A stretch of 64,000 bases of DNA, taken from assembly GCA_023548195.1 (NCBI GenBank), contig JAJHZJ010000336.1, positions 3,080,704 to 3,144,703 on the forward strand, in the 5' to 3' direction. Both the position numbers and the translations under genes were made by a program. The notes beneath the pieces were generated by a model. It saw nothing but the letters and a program-made list of their open reading frames with translations, was not told the DNA's origin and did not search any database. This DNA is from Bettongia penicillata ogilbyi (lineage: Eukaryota > Chordata > Mammalia > Diprotodontia > Potoroidae). This document shows positions 1 through 11,585 of the stretch, piece by piece (positions within the stretch are counted from its first letter, which is position 1; each line of letters starts with the position of its first letter).

Positions 1-229
1 ATAGGATCCCATGAACTAAAAGTTCAGGATAGATGGCAAGCTCCCAAGAACGATATTTTGAAGGCATAAAATCAAACAATTCCTATTAGGAGACTGATGT
101 GGATGCACAATGAACTCTCTAACCAATTTAGATTTTTAAAAGACATAGAAAATGGAAATACATAATGGAGGAGAAATAAATAGAAAAGCATAACCCAATT
201 CTGTAAGAACAGTACCAGAAGCCACAAAA

Positions 230-2425
230 AGAGTATGTGTGTATTGTTTTAAAAAAATCCAAGAAAGGAAGATCATTAAAGAAGTCACAGGACTACTCCT
301 CAGTGTACAAAAATGCTGACAGGTAACAACAGCTAGAACACTGAGCTGCTTAACTCTTATTTTATATAGGCTTTCTATGTCAATAAGAATGACCTCTGAA
401 CTGGAAAAAAATAGAACAAAAATAGTTAATAAAGAGTAGATATCCAAGGTAAGTTAAAAGGCAGGTAGTGTTCAGCTGTTCTTGGGAGTTCAAGTCCTCA
501 GATTCAGAGGAACTGGACCCTAGGATCCTCCTTAAAGAGCTGGCAGCTGTGATTTCTGAGCCATTGTCAGTAATATTTGAGAGATCATAGAGAATGAATG
601 AGGTGCTGTGGGCTTGGTATATATCCCAATATTCTGCCAAAGGAGGAGAGAGAATTGAGTCTACAAACCCTAAAACTGAGATCATGAATTCTCATCCTGG
701 CAAAATTCTAAAAGATGTTATTAAAAGGTTAGTGAACATCTAAAAGGAAGCTATGACCACAAAGAGATCCCCTCTTCATCAATGAGAGGTCATGCCAAAC
801 TGGACTTAGATACTTTTTAAAACAGGGTGCAACTTCCTGATAAAAGCTACTAAACTCTGGCTTAGTATCAAGGGAATGCCATAGATGTAATTTAGCAAAG
901 AGTGTGGGAATTCCACCCCACAAGCATTTAGCAAAGGTTTTCTGTTCAGGAAGCATTATGTTTAGTGTGAGAGATATAAAAACAATAATGAAACCCACCC
1001 TATACTCAGGGAACTTACATTCGCCTGGTGAGTTTCTCATACTATTCTTGTGTTAAGTATGAAGAGATATGGGGTAAACAATAGCACAGTGGTGAAGTCA
1101 CTAGTGGATGAAATCAGAACTCTGGACTAAACTGACCCAAAACAAACTATTAATGGTTCAATGTAATCTTGGAAAGAGCTCTTCAGGAGAGTGCTCCAAG
1201 GCATTTCCCTATCTCCCCTGATGTTTAACATTTTTTTATTAATGATTTGGATAAAGGCATAGAAATGAGATAAAGCCGGGAATGATAGTTAATACACTGG
1301 ATGGCAGAGTCAAGATCCAAAGAATTCTTAATAAGCTAGAACACTGGGCTGAATCTTTTTCACTCATTTCTCAACCCTTTGCAATCTGATTTTTAACCTC
1401 ATCACTCAACTGAAACTACATATATGAGACAGATGGTAATAGATAGATAATGAACTAGGCCTGAAGTTGAAAAGGAGGAAGATAACAGACTGAATTGCCT
1501 TGGGAAATTGCAAAGCTCCCCTACTAATCTCAAGTTTCTTATGAAAGCAAAGGCCCATCTTTTCAATACTGACATTCCGCAGATGGCAGCAAAAGCATGG
1601 TGTACAACTGCCTTTGAAGGAATAAAAGTGAGCATGTCATGTAGACAGCCACAGGGCTGTACTGGTACCATCAAAATGTCAGGGAAAGGGAAGAAGACCT
1701 CCTAAGATGTTGAGTAGGACTCCAATGGAGGACTCAAGAGAAAACAAGATTCATACAAGATAGGCAGGCCTACATAAATTGCAAGCTGATTAATTCATAG
1801 ATCCATTTGAGTATTGGGGGATTTATCTCCAGCTGCCTACCATAGTGTCTGGCACATAGTTGATTGATTGAATCTAATAAGATCACATTTAATTGAGTTA
1901 TACTTGTGCTTAAGAAAAATCAACTTCATAAGTACAAGATGAATTAGATAAGTAAATTGTCTGAAAAAAGATCTGGAGATTTAATGACCTTACTAACCCA
2001 ATGTTAGTCAACAGCATGTTCTAGAAATCAAACAAACTAATGTTTGTGGTTCAATCGTTTCTTACTCTTTGTGACCACATTTGGAGTTTTCTTGGCAAAG
2101 ATACTGGAATGGTTTGCTATTTCCTTCTCCAGTTCATTTTACAGAAGGGAAAATGGAGGTAAACAGGATAAAGTGACTTACCTAGGGTCACTTACCTAGC
2201 CCTGAGGCTAGATTTGAATTGAGTTCTTCCTTATTCTAGGCATGGGGCTCTATCTACTGAACCACCTAGCTGCCCAATATAAACTTAGTCTGCAGTAAAA
2301 GCTACATAGTGTTTAGGACTAAAGAAGAGATAAAAGCATTGTACTCTATCCTGGTGAGAACACATTTGGAGTATTAGATTCAGTTCTGGACACTACATTT
2401 TAAGGAGGACATTTGTAGTACCCCT
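230..2425 (+). mobile_element. CR1/L3-type LINE remnant, first copy
   Basis: Several stretches match the CR1/L3 reverse-transcriptase region and 3' part: around 520-590 (codes roughly LKELAAVISEPLSVIF), 1150-1260 ('tgatgtttaacattttt... aatgatttggataaagg'), 1880-1980 and 2335-2415. Heavily mutated and interrupted, among others by the SINE at 2041-2277. Borders are approximate. Confidence 0.65.
2041..2277 (-). mobile_element. Marsupial tRNA-derived SINE (WSINE/MAR1-like)
   Basis: Contains 'cttggcaaagatactggaat', 'ctccagttcattttacagaa' and ends 'ccacctagctgccc', the reverse of the SINE head. Inserted in a CR1/L3 LINE. It shows a small internal duplication of 'cacttacctag' near 2175-2205. Confidence 0.8.
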
Positions 2426-3539
2426 TCCAAGGCTACTTCCCTAACTCCCACTTTCACGGGTAGGTTGGGTCCCCAGAGTGTCTTACTATTGCTTCCCTCA
2501 AGATTCTAGGGTACAGACCTGAGGAACTGAGGCTTCTAAGAGCATAACTCCAGAGCCCCTAACCTGTATGGTCCCCATGATCAATCAGAATCAGTTGAAC
2601 TCCACTGACTTTTAGAAAAGTAATTTACTGATAATATTCAGCAAGAACAATAGTTATAAAAATATTTTCCCCATACTGGAGACTTATCCCTTCTTGTGCA
2701 CCCAAGGGTAGAGTGGGCTTAAACTTAATATCCAGTGGTCTTCAGACACATATGTAGAGAATAGATATGGTCCAGTTCCTGGCCCTTTTCTCCTTCATGG
2801 CATCCATGTGAGGTTCTCTTTGAGTCTACCTCTGCTGGGCTTTAAGGATTGGTGCCTAGCCAATGCTTCATTCTGTTACCAGGGGTCATGACCCCTAAAG
2901 CTTCCCTGTCCTGGAGTGACTGTGTTTTCTACATCCATATGCAGGTATTTACTCTCTTAGCCCCATTGCTCCTGCCTCAGGTGGAGCTATCCACTATCAA
3001 CTCTAGTTGCCTCTGGACTTTGGATGATATTCTGATCTTAAAGGTCCTCAATGTTGCAACTTGATCGGTTCTATCTCTGGATACTCAATCACTTAAGATC
3101 AGGGAAGAATAAACACAAAAAAGCATGTGCCCATGAGACAGGACCATTTTCCCTCCTTAGTACCTCAAGATAGTTCTTGCTCTGAAAGGAAAAGACTGAA
3201 AGATCTTTTGTATGTGAACTCGGGTCTGACTTAGAACTTCCTGTATCATGAGTCCTTCTGGTTCCTTAGTTAGAAGACTATATCATCACAGAGAACTAGC
3301 TCCTCAGTCATGCATGGCTAGAAAGGGCCACCCCAAAGTTCCATGTGTTGGATTGGGATCAATCAAGAAATCATGTTCAGTATAATCCATAAGGAAGGGC
3401 AAATCTGAGCATGCTCTAAGAACTGGGGCTTTAGGAACTGTCCTGCCCTCCCTGTCCCATTACACTTTGCTAAGCTAGAGTATCCAATTGTGAAGTGAGT
3501 ATGAATATCATTCATATTAGGATAGGTTGCCCAAACTGG

Positions 3540-3750
3540 GGAGTGTTAACCTGGAGAAGAATCAGAATGCGGGGGGAGGAAGCGGGGGAGCACGATAGTT
3601 GTATACAAGTGTTCGTTGGCTTTCAGTGGAAGAACAATTAGACTACCAAGTTCTGCTTGTCTCTAGAGGAGGTGAAAGTTACAAAGAGGCAGATTTCACA
3701 TGGAAGAATCTCTTTTAACTATTAGAGCTATCCAGAAGTGAAATGAGATG
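3540..3750 (+). mobile_element. CR1/L3 3' fragment
   Basis: Has the tell-tale order 'gttacaaagaggcagattt', 'ggaagaatctcttttaacta' and 'ttagagctatccagaagtg' of the CR1/L3 3' region. Probably the tail of the element that starts near 230. Confidence 0.6.
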
Positions 3751-3764
3751 CCTCAGAAGGCAGA

Positions 3765-4560
3765 CTGGGGATTCTCCCCCTGCCATTTTCTTTTATTTCT
3801 AATTCAATTTTATCTTATTCTTCTGCCTGAATTCTCTCCCTCCCAAACTTCCCTCCATCCTGTTGAGAAAGCAAGAAAACAAAACAATGTTACAAATGTA
3901 TACAATGATGAAAAACAAATTCCAACATTGGTCACGTCCAAATGTTTTCGTTTGTTTGTCTGGAAGTTTCTGAACCCCTAAGTCTAAGGTATAAATTGTT
4001 CATTTGGTTCACTTAATTTTGCATCCGTTCTTATGGATCTTCCCAGATTTCTCCAAAATTATATCCTTCATTTGTTACAGCACAATCATATACCACAACT
4101 TGTTTAACTGTTCTCCAATTGATGGGCAACCTCTCAGTTTTTTAGTTCTTTGCCACCACAAAAAGAGTTGCTACAAACATGTTTTTTTACATGAGTTGCT
4201 TTCCTCTTTCTTTGGTCTCTTTGGGGTATAGACCTTAGCAGCAGTATTGCTAAGTCAAAGTTTAATAGCACAGTTTTAATTTGCACAGTTTAATAGCTTT
4301 TTGGGCATAGTTCCAAGTCACAGAATGCTGAACCAGCTCACAGTTCTACCAAGAGTGCATTAATGTACCTGCTTTCTCACAGCCCCACCAGCGTTTGTTA
4401 TTTTCCTCTTTTGGAGGTCAGTTTTGCTAATCTGATGGGTGTGAGGTAAAACCTCAGAGTTGTTTTAATTTACATTTATTTCTCTCACTATTAGTGACAG
4501 AGCATTTTTTCATATGGCTATTGATAAATTAGATTTCTTCCTCTGAAAACTTCCCATTTC
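3765..4560 (-). mobile_element. Marsupial L1-like LINE 3' part, antisense
   Basis: Reverse of the same element as at 46960-47545 and 63610-64000: 'ccaattgatgggcaacctct', 'ttctttgccaccacaaaaag', 'ctaatctgatgggtgtgagg', 'gagcattttttcatatggct'. Degraded, no usable frame. Confidence 0.75.
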
Positions 4561-4574
4561 TATCCTTTGATCCT

Positions 4575-4749
4575 TCCCACTACTTTTAAGTAATAACTTT
4601 ATTTAGAGAGCATTTTGCATTTACAAAGATCTTTTGCACACATTATTTAATTTGATCTTCATGTCAATTCTATGAAGTAGCTAGTGTAAAGATTATGATC
4701 CCTATTTTTACAGAGCAGCTGTAGGGAAGGATCCTAGAGCCCAGAGCAA
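4575..4749 (-). mobile_element. MIR fragment, antisense
   Basis: Reads 'cacattatttaatttgatct... cccta tttttacagagcag', the reversed MIR 3' half. Broken at its right side by the mariner-type MITE. Confidence 0.5.
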
Positions 4750-4751
4750 TA

Positions 4752-4840
4752 CCGGGTGTTCCAAAAGTCTTAGTGCCTTGAGCTTAAAACTGCTTAAAAA
4801 AACAAGATTAAAACTGTACTAAAAGTTTTGGAACACCCTG
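4752..4840. mobile_element. Mariner-type MITE, 89 bp, with TA duplication
   Basis: The left end ccgggtgttccaaaagt pairs with the right end acttttggaacaccctg-like sequence (aaaagttttggaacaccctg), forming near-perfect terminal inverted repeats of about 18 bp. Both outer sides are TA (4750-4751 and 4841-4842), the target duplication of Tc1/mariner elements. It is too short to code for anything. The host is an antisense MIR. Confidence 0.8.
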
Positions 4841-5164
4841 TAGATTCCTTTACCTCCAGGAAAACTAGAGCTAGGAGTGTGGGGGAAGAGTTCTAGCTTG
4901 GAAGAAATAGAATCATACCTTCTACGCCTTTCCCCAGTCCCACCCCAAAATCTGTGCAGTTGGTTGGGGGCCTCAAGAATCAAAGCCACCTTTCCTTCAA
5001 CTCCCTGCCTGGCCACTCCCTTTTCATTGGCTCCTGTCCTGAGGTGAGATGGGGGGTGTGGTGGTGGAAGGGAGAGGGCTGCTTTGAAGAAAAAAAGACT
5101 CACAACAGTGAGTTCCCCAAAGTCACTCCTGAGTCTTATTTTTGGACTTAAACTAATGTCTTCT

Positions 5165-5285
5165 TATATATCCAGCCCCTCATCTGTAAAATGGAAACAG
5201 GAACATTTGCAATTCCATCATCACAGGGTGGTTGGGAGGATAGTACTTTGTAAACCTTCCAGTGTGTGAAAACTATAGCAATATA
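5165..5285 (+). mobile_element. MIR fragment
   Basis: Shows 'ctcatctgtaaaatggaaac', then 'gggtggttgggaggatagta' and 'ctttgtaaacc', the MIR 3' half in sense. Confidence 0.55.
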
Positions 5286-5423
5286 GTGTAGGGGCTATTA
5301 TAGATGGGTGGATTCTCAGGAGAGTCTCAATTATTAAAGATCTAGTAAAAGGAAAAACATAAATATCTGGACTTCTTACAGTCGAGAGGGATTAACCACA
5401 CAGCAATTATAGAAAAAGTAAAG

Positions 5424-5756
5424 GTGACACTGAGTTCTCCTTCAGAGGAAACATTAAAAATCATCTCAGTACAAGATGCAACTAAAGACACGTTGGTTAC
5501 AACATTTTCATCTGGGATCACAGAGCTGAAGGATCACAGGGACCTTCAGGCTTGGATAGGTGATTGCAGGGAGTTAATGGCCAAGTGCCATATGTTTTCG
5601 GTGCCCTCATCCAAGCAAGTCTTGAAGTCAAAGGGAAGTCCTAACATAGCAGGAAAAGAGAAGAAATTCAAAAGGGCAGTGAGCACAGATCCCAGGCCTG
5701 GAGGTCCTAAAGGCAGGCGACATCCTCAGGAAGTCCCACCACTAACTGAAAACTAA
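5424..5756 (+). other. Unassigned 110-codon open frame
   Basis: An ATG-started frame (MTLSSPSEETLKIISVQD..., ending EVPPLTEN) in intergenic DNA. Lys-, Ser- and Pro-rich, no domain or signal recognised, no splice or promoter context. It may be a decayed retroelement or processed gene copy, or chance. Confidence 0.15.
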
Positions 5757-6239
5757 ACTAAAACTAAACTCCTCTCCAGGGAGGAGATTTTAGGTTTTGG
5801 ATCTAGCAGATTTTGGATCCAAAATGATCTCAACCGCCTTAGGCTACTGAGCAGAAATGGAAAAGATAACCATTTGATAGGGATGTTGTATCAGATCACC
5901 AAGGTCAGGTTCAGCACCCACTTCTGCCCTGCCCCACCCAACCCTGGGAAACAGAAGAGGGGGAGGAGGTTGAAGTAACACCACGTGACCCAATCCATAG
6001 TAGGTGAACAGTGGTACATCAAGGAATGAATATCCAGGTGAAGGACAAGTTAGACACAAAAACGAACTATTTCACAGGGAGATTATTAGAGGAGGGAAAG
6101 GGTTCCAGACGCCTATCTTTAACAAGTACAGCAACTTTGTACCGCACAATATGGGGTTGGGGAAGGGGAGGGAAAGCTGAAATTATGATATCATTTGTTT
6201 GAGGAAAACCTGGTGTGGAAATACCCTCAGCCACTGCCA

Positions 6240-6385
6240 ATAATTTACCTCCTCTATAACTTACAGTTTTAGACAGTTGCCCAAGGCCACACTAAAGGCT
6301 TAAGTGGCTGTCCTAGACTTACATAGCCAGTAACTCATCTGGATAGGAACCCAGATCTTATTTCCAAGGTAAGCTTTCTATTCAA
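6240..6385 (-). mobile_element. MIR fragment, antisense
   Basis: Order 'cagttgcccaaggccacac', 'agccagtaactc' and 'aggaacccagatctt' is a reversed MIR body. Confidence 0.45.
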
Positions 6386-6399
6386 TACTAATGATCCCT

Positions 6400-6483
6400 T
6401 ACTATATATACACTGTATGTGTGTGTGTATACATACATATATATATATATATATACTCTGCTTATATACTTATATATGTGTGT

Positions 6484-6556
<73 letters not shown>

Positions 6557-6557
6557 C
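6400..6557. repeat. Compound TA/TG/CA microsatellite
   Basis: Runs of TG, TA, CA and again TA, with a pure CA tract at about 6491-6533 flanked by TA tracts. The TG and CA arms are complementary, so the region is partly self-complementary. Confidence 0.95.
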
Positions 6558-6708
6558 TCTACTAATTCTATATACTAATTTCTTACGTGGGGATTGACAA
6601 AAAAGTTCCCTGATCAGTTTGATGAGTTTTTATAGGGAGGTGAATCTTTGGAACTTTTGAGGGTCTCTTCCTTTGAAATGCTGTCACTGAAAGGAGTGAG
6701 AACATCAG

Positions 6709-6957
6709 AGGCAACTAGGTGACACAATGGATTGAACACTGGATTTTGAGTCACGGAGAGTAGAGTTCAAATCCTGCCTTAGACATTAGCCATGTGATCC
6801 TTGACAAGTCCCTTGATTTCTCTCAGCCTCTATTTCATCATCTGTAAAATACAGCTAATAATAGCACGTCCCTCACAGAGTTGTTTTGAGGATCAAATGA
6901 GAAAATGTATGTAAAGCCCTTTGCAAATCTATATAAATAGTAGCTATTATTATTATA
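6709..6957 (+). mobile_element. Marsupial MIR-like tRNA-derived SINE
   Basis: Head 'aggcaactaggtgacacaat', B-box-like 'gagttcaaatcctgcctta', 'catctgtaaaatacagctaa' and 3' end 'ttgttttgaggatcaaatga', finishing with a TAT repeat. Full length. Confidence 0.8.
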
Positions 6958-8284
6958 TCTAAGTGACGGAGGCTGCTCCAAAGATAAATTGGCTGGCTCC
7001 CACTGTTGCTGGTCAGACAGTGTGGGAGGAGCTTCCCCTTTGTTCTGGTCCACATTAGGGACAAACAAATGTTTCTGCTTTTTTTTCCCCCTTTTGCCTT
7101 CCCGGCCCCCCACCTCAACCCCCACTCTGTAGAGATCCGGAGAGAACGTTAGAGCTAGAAAAAGACAGAGTCCTTCCTGATGGAGAAGCACAGAAAAGAG
7201 ATGCCCATATACTATCCCAAATGGCTTTAGAGCATAGTTTCTTGGCCTCAACTTCCTGTCTGTAGCCTTGGAGAAACAGGGACAAATCTCAGTCTGAAAG
7301 CAGCTGTGGAAAGGGGGACCACATAACTATTCAGGGAGGGTTCTTGAACCCTAGCATAGTAGAGAGAAGTGTGGGAACTTTGGGGGCCACACAGCCCCCA
7401 AATTTAGTCTTTAAACAGAAGAACAGGGAGTTTCTAGGCAGTGCCAGTCCACTAGTGATTACAAGTTTGAGAGCTCTGGAATCCAGCTTTCTAAAGAGAT
7501 ATGAGGAATTTTGCTAGGCAGTACTGACCTTTTGGGGGGAAAGAAGATAATGCCCAAAGACCCTGAATCTGGACAGCAATCAACTAAAGTCACAGGATGG
7601 GGGAAGCAAGAGACTTGGATTTTGCCTTCTATTACTATGAGTCATTTGAAAAATGAGGGGTCCTATGGAAAGGGGGTTGCCTGTTAAGTAATTCCAAGTA
7701 TATTTCTTTTCTGGGTGGGGGTCTGGGCCTTCAGGGTAATACTATAGGGCTGGATATCTACATAGGACCCTGGGAATAAAAAGGAGACTCACTGGAATGT
7801 TAGGAGACTCCTGCTCAAGAAATCTCAATTTTGTGTCCTTTCCAATGGGAGTCCAAACCATAAGGAAGTGTTATGAGTATAAATGATTTTAGGACCCTGG
7901 GAGTAGTGAGAAGAAACAGTGCTCATAGGAGGAGGAGATTTATATTGATTATTTGTGAGTTATGGGGTTTTGCATTTCTGTAGAGTGAACTAAACAGTTA
8001 TGCCTGAAAAATATATTGTTACCTTGAGTGCTTGCATAGCATTTAAGTACTCTTTTATGCATATGTGTGGGAGAACTAGACAGGAACGATATCTAAGTTG
8101 TATTCTGAGATTTCCCTGAGGGAACTATGGGTAGGAGTAATATGAGCCAAAGACAGAATGATTTCTTGAAGCTATCCCCAAGATCCTGCAAAGCCTGGAC
8201 ATAGCCTTTATATACCTGGGGAGAATTAGGCAATGAATTATATTTTATTGTTCTTCATTATGGAAGCATTTTCTATTATTTCCC

Positions 8285-8398
8285 TAACTAGTCTATGACC
8301 TTAGGCAAATCTCTTAATTTTTCTGAGTTTCCTCAAATATAAACTAAAGGGACTACAATAGAGGTGGCTTCCAACTCTAAATCCTATGGTCCTATGGA
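8285..8398 (+). mobile_element. MIR or CR1 3' fragment
   Basis: 'ctatgaccttaggcaaatct... ctgagtttcctc' then 'ggcttccaactctaaatc' resembles a MIR middle and tail. Confidence 0.45.
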
Positions 8399-8799
8399 CT
8401 CTCTAAAGACAGAGAATCTAAGTTCTGTTCCGTTACCTGTAAGTGACTGAAATTGAGCTCTCTCCCAAGGTAATCCTTATGAGCACATGGTTGAATTGCT
8501 CTAATTATTAGAAAGTTCATTATATTGAGTTGAAATCTACCCCTGCCCACTGGCCCCTGTTCTGCCTCTGGAACCACATAATATAAATTTAATCTCATTT
8601 CGCTATTGTAATGGAGTCTAGGCGAAAAGAGGTCTCGCTATTCCTTCTCCTCTCTACTCCATCTATGTTCTCCAGGCAAAATATCTCTAGTATCCTCAGT
8701 CAACTATCAGAGATAATGGCAATTAGTCCCATCATCCTCTGGTTTGCCCTTTTCTGGACATGTGTCTTTGTTTGCCAATCAATCACCACATAGTTAGAA

Positions 8800-9250
8800 A
8801 GTACATCTCAAGTCCTGTGCTAGGCACAAAGATAGAGATCCAAAATGGAGACAGTCTCTGTGCTCAAGAAACTTCTACCTTACTGAGAGGGAGGCGATAT
8901 ACTTATAGACAAGTGAACAAAAGACATAAACAACAGCAAAGCTATTGGGGAAGGGGTGGGTTTTCTCAAATGGGGGATTTCAGCATTTCAGGCTTGGGGG
9001 AGTAGCCTATGCAAAGACATGGAGGCTGGAGATGCAACATGCATTATGGAAAACAGTAAGTTTGGATGGACCATAAAGCATGTGATGGGAGTAAAGTATA
9101 ATCAGCCTGAAAAGGTAGGCTGGGGCAAGACTGTAAAACACTTTTTAAGGCCCACAAAGGAGTCTGTATTTTATGCTAAAGGTAACAGGGGGCCACTGAA
9201 ACTTCTTGAGCAGGGGAATGGCACAGTAAGATTTGCACTTGAGGAATATA
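8800..9250 (-). mobile_element. L2-like LINE fragment, antisense
   Basis: 'cctgtgctaggcacaaaga', 'gcctatgcaaagacatggag' and 'aacagggggccactgaaact' follow the same order as the longer element at 33.3-34.3 kb. Confidence 0.5.
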
Positions 9251-9254
9251 AGTT

Positions 9255-9440
9255 TAAAAGGACCTCAAAGGTCTCACCACCCCCACCCCTAACCCAATAC
9301 CTTTTATAGATGAGTAAAGGGAAGTCCAGGGAACCTTAAATGACTTCTCCAAGATCAAACAGTAAGCAGCACACATAGGATTAGAACCCAGGTCCCCTGA
9401 TTCCCAGAGACTTCTTTCTAATGTGCCACACTAACTTCTT
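9255..9440 (-). mobile_element. MIR fragment, antisense
   Basis: 'ttatagatgagtaaagggaa', 'caagatcaaacagtaagca' and 'gaacccaggtcccctgattc' in reversed MIR order. Confidence 0.5.
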
Positions 9441-10329
9441 TGACTTGGCCCCAGAGGAAATAACCAGGAATCTGTCAGAAGTGATTCTAAAGAGCTAAGA
9501 TGCTTTATCAAGAACAGGTCATACTAGACTAACCTCATTTCCCTTTTTACAGGGTTTCCACACCGATAGTTCAGGGGAATGCTGCAAATACAGTTTGCCT
9601 AGATTTAAGCATTTGATGATGTTTCCCTCATGCTATTCCCATGAGAAATGTCGAGTTGTGGGACAAGATGATAGGATAGTTAGATGAATCCAGAGCTTTT
9701 TGAATGGTCAGATTCAAGGAGTCACCACCAGTGTTCTGGATCAGTTTGGAAAGAGATCTCCCTTGGAGTGCCTCAGGGAGCTATTCTTTGGCTTTTTGCT
9801 ATGCTTAACATTTTTAATTGATAGCTGAAGAAAGGACATGGATGGGACTTACTAATCAAATTTGCTGATGGCACAAAGTCAAGGGGGAATAATTGTTTCA
9901 TATAACAGACTCAGAATCCAAAAAAAGCTCAACAGACTAGGGCACTAAATCGAATCCAATAAGATAAAATTTGATAGAGATAAATGTAAAGTCTGATCTT
10001 AAGGTCCAAAAAAAAATCACTTCACAAGTACCAGATAGGAGGAGCTATGACTACACAACAGTTCATTCGGAAAAGATCTGGTTATTTTAGTCAGTTTCAA
10101 ATTCAATTTGAGTGAACAATGCAGCCCCCAAAGATAATGCAGTCTTAGGTTGCTTGGAGAAAGGCATAGTATTCTGGATGAAGAAAATAATAGTCTCACA
10201 TACCCTCATCAGTTCAGACAGCATGAACGTCTAGAATATTGTATTAAATTCTAGACACCACATTTAAGAAAAGGCAGGGAGTATCCTGAAGAGAACAACT
10301 AGAATGGGGCTCAAGTTTATACCATTTTA

Positions 10330-10880
10330 GGAACAGTTGAAAAAAGAAAACAAGCATTTATTAAGCACCTACTATGTGCCAAGAAGGGCAACTAAGTGGT
10401 ACAGTAGAGTGCCAGGCCTGGTGTCAGGAAGACCCAAGTTCAAATCCAGTCTCAGATGCTTACTAGCTGTGTGACCCTTAACTAGCTGTGTGACCCTTAA
10501 CTAGCTGTGTGCAGGTCATTTAAGCCTATTTGCCTCAGTTTCCTCATTTGTAAAATGAGCTGGAGAAGGAAATGGCAAATCACTCCAGTATCTCTGACAA
10601 GAAAACCCTAAAATAGGATCATGAAGAGTTGGATACAACTGACAACATGAGCCAAGAAACTGTGCTAAATACATTACAAAAATTATATCATTTGGTCCTC
10701 ACAACAACCCAGAAAGGTAGGTGCTATTATGATCCCCATTTTACAGTTGAGAAAGTTGGGGTTAAGTGACTTGTCCAGAATCACACAGCTAGTAAGTGTC
10801 AGAGCTTGAATTTGAACTCAGGAAGATGGGTCTTCCTAACTCAAAGCCCAGAACTCTATACACTACACTCCTAGTTGAAG
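10330..10880 (-). mobile_element. MIR, antisense, split by a SINE
   Basis: Left part 'catttattaagcacctact' to 10385 and right part from 10651 ('actgtgctaaatacatta', 'cacacagctagtaagtgtca', 'gaactcaggaaga') form one reversed MIR when the SINE is removed. Confidence 0.75.
10386..10650 (+). mobile_element. Marsupial tRNA-derived SINE with 8-bp target duplication
   Basis: Head 'gggcaactaagtggtacag', 'gttcaaatccagtctcagat', tail 'gagctggagaaggaaatgg' to 'agttggatacaactgac'. Flanked by the direct repeat GCCAAGAA at 10378-10385 and 10651-10658. Inside it a 19-bp unit 'ctagctgtgtgacccttaa' occurs twice in a row, plus a third partial copy (about 10463-10512). Confidence 0.85.
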
Positions 10881-11089
10881 GGATGGGTGTGTTTAGCTTG
10901 GATAAAATGAAGACTTGTGGGTAGGGATGGAGGTATCTGATGACAATTATGCTTCAGTATTTAAAGTACTGACCAAGAAAGGGGATTCAATTGGTTCTTC
11001 TTGGCCCCATGGGAGAAAAGTAGGAGCAATGGGTCAGGAAGGGGCAAGTTGAGGTTTCTTCATGAGAGGAAAACCATCCTGCTAACTGC

Positions 11090-11215
11090 AGTTCTTCAAA
11101 AACAGGAGCTGCCTCTGTGTGTAGTATGACTTTGGGCAGGTCACTTTTCTTGTTTGGGTTCTAGTTTCCTCATCTGAAGGATGAAGGAGTTGGATTAGAT
11201 GTTCTCTAATGTCTT
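11090..11215 (+). mobile_element. MIR fragment
   Basis: 'gtatgactttgggcaggtca', 'ctagtttcctcatctgaagg' and 'ttggattagatg' are the MIR core in sense. Confidence 0.55.
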
Positions 11216-11409
11216 TTTCAGTGTTAAATTTATGGTGTTACAACACACAAGTTCCATCTCCCTGAGAGCCTTCAAGCAAAGGCTGAATAATCACTTTTCA
11301 GGCGTGTTAGACAGGGGAATCCTGGGCAGGTTGGACTACGGGGTTTTCAAAATCATTTCCCCTCTAAGATTCTATGAGTCTGTATGCAGTACCTCGGAAA
11401 AGACAGAGA

Positions 11410-11585
11410 TCATAGAGTATCAGTCTTGAAAGAGGGATTATCTGGTCCAATCCCCTCATTTTACAGATTAAGAAATTGAGTCCCAATAAGGTTTCAGAGG
11501 TAACGGGAGTAGGGTGGGAAGCAGGATTAAAATTTGTTAGAAAAGCAAGTCAGAAAGACTCCAAATCCCGTGTTTTCTCCTCCAT
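11410..11585 (-). mobile_element. MIR fragment, antisense
   Basis: 'ctggtccaatcccctcattt', then 'tacagattaagaaattgag', reversed MIR. Confidence 0.5.

Larger units (their letters stand above)
9480..11395 (+). mobile_element. CR1/L3 LINE, second and longer copy, with nested insertions
   Basis: RT region at 9500-9900 and 3' region at 9960-10330 and 10890-11395, ending 'taagattctatgagtctg'. The RT catalytic box reads KFADGTK near 9858-9878 where an active element has FADD. Broken by an antisense MIR (10330-10880) carrying a SINE, and by a short sense MIR-like piece. Confidence 0.75.

Noticed and set aside
6709..6957. tRNA gene
   Set aside because: The tRNA-like B-box belongs to a SINE; no cloverleaf of a functional tRNA can be drawn.
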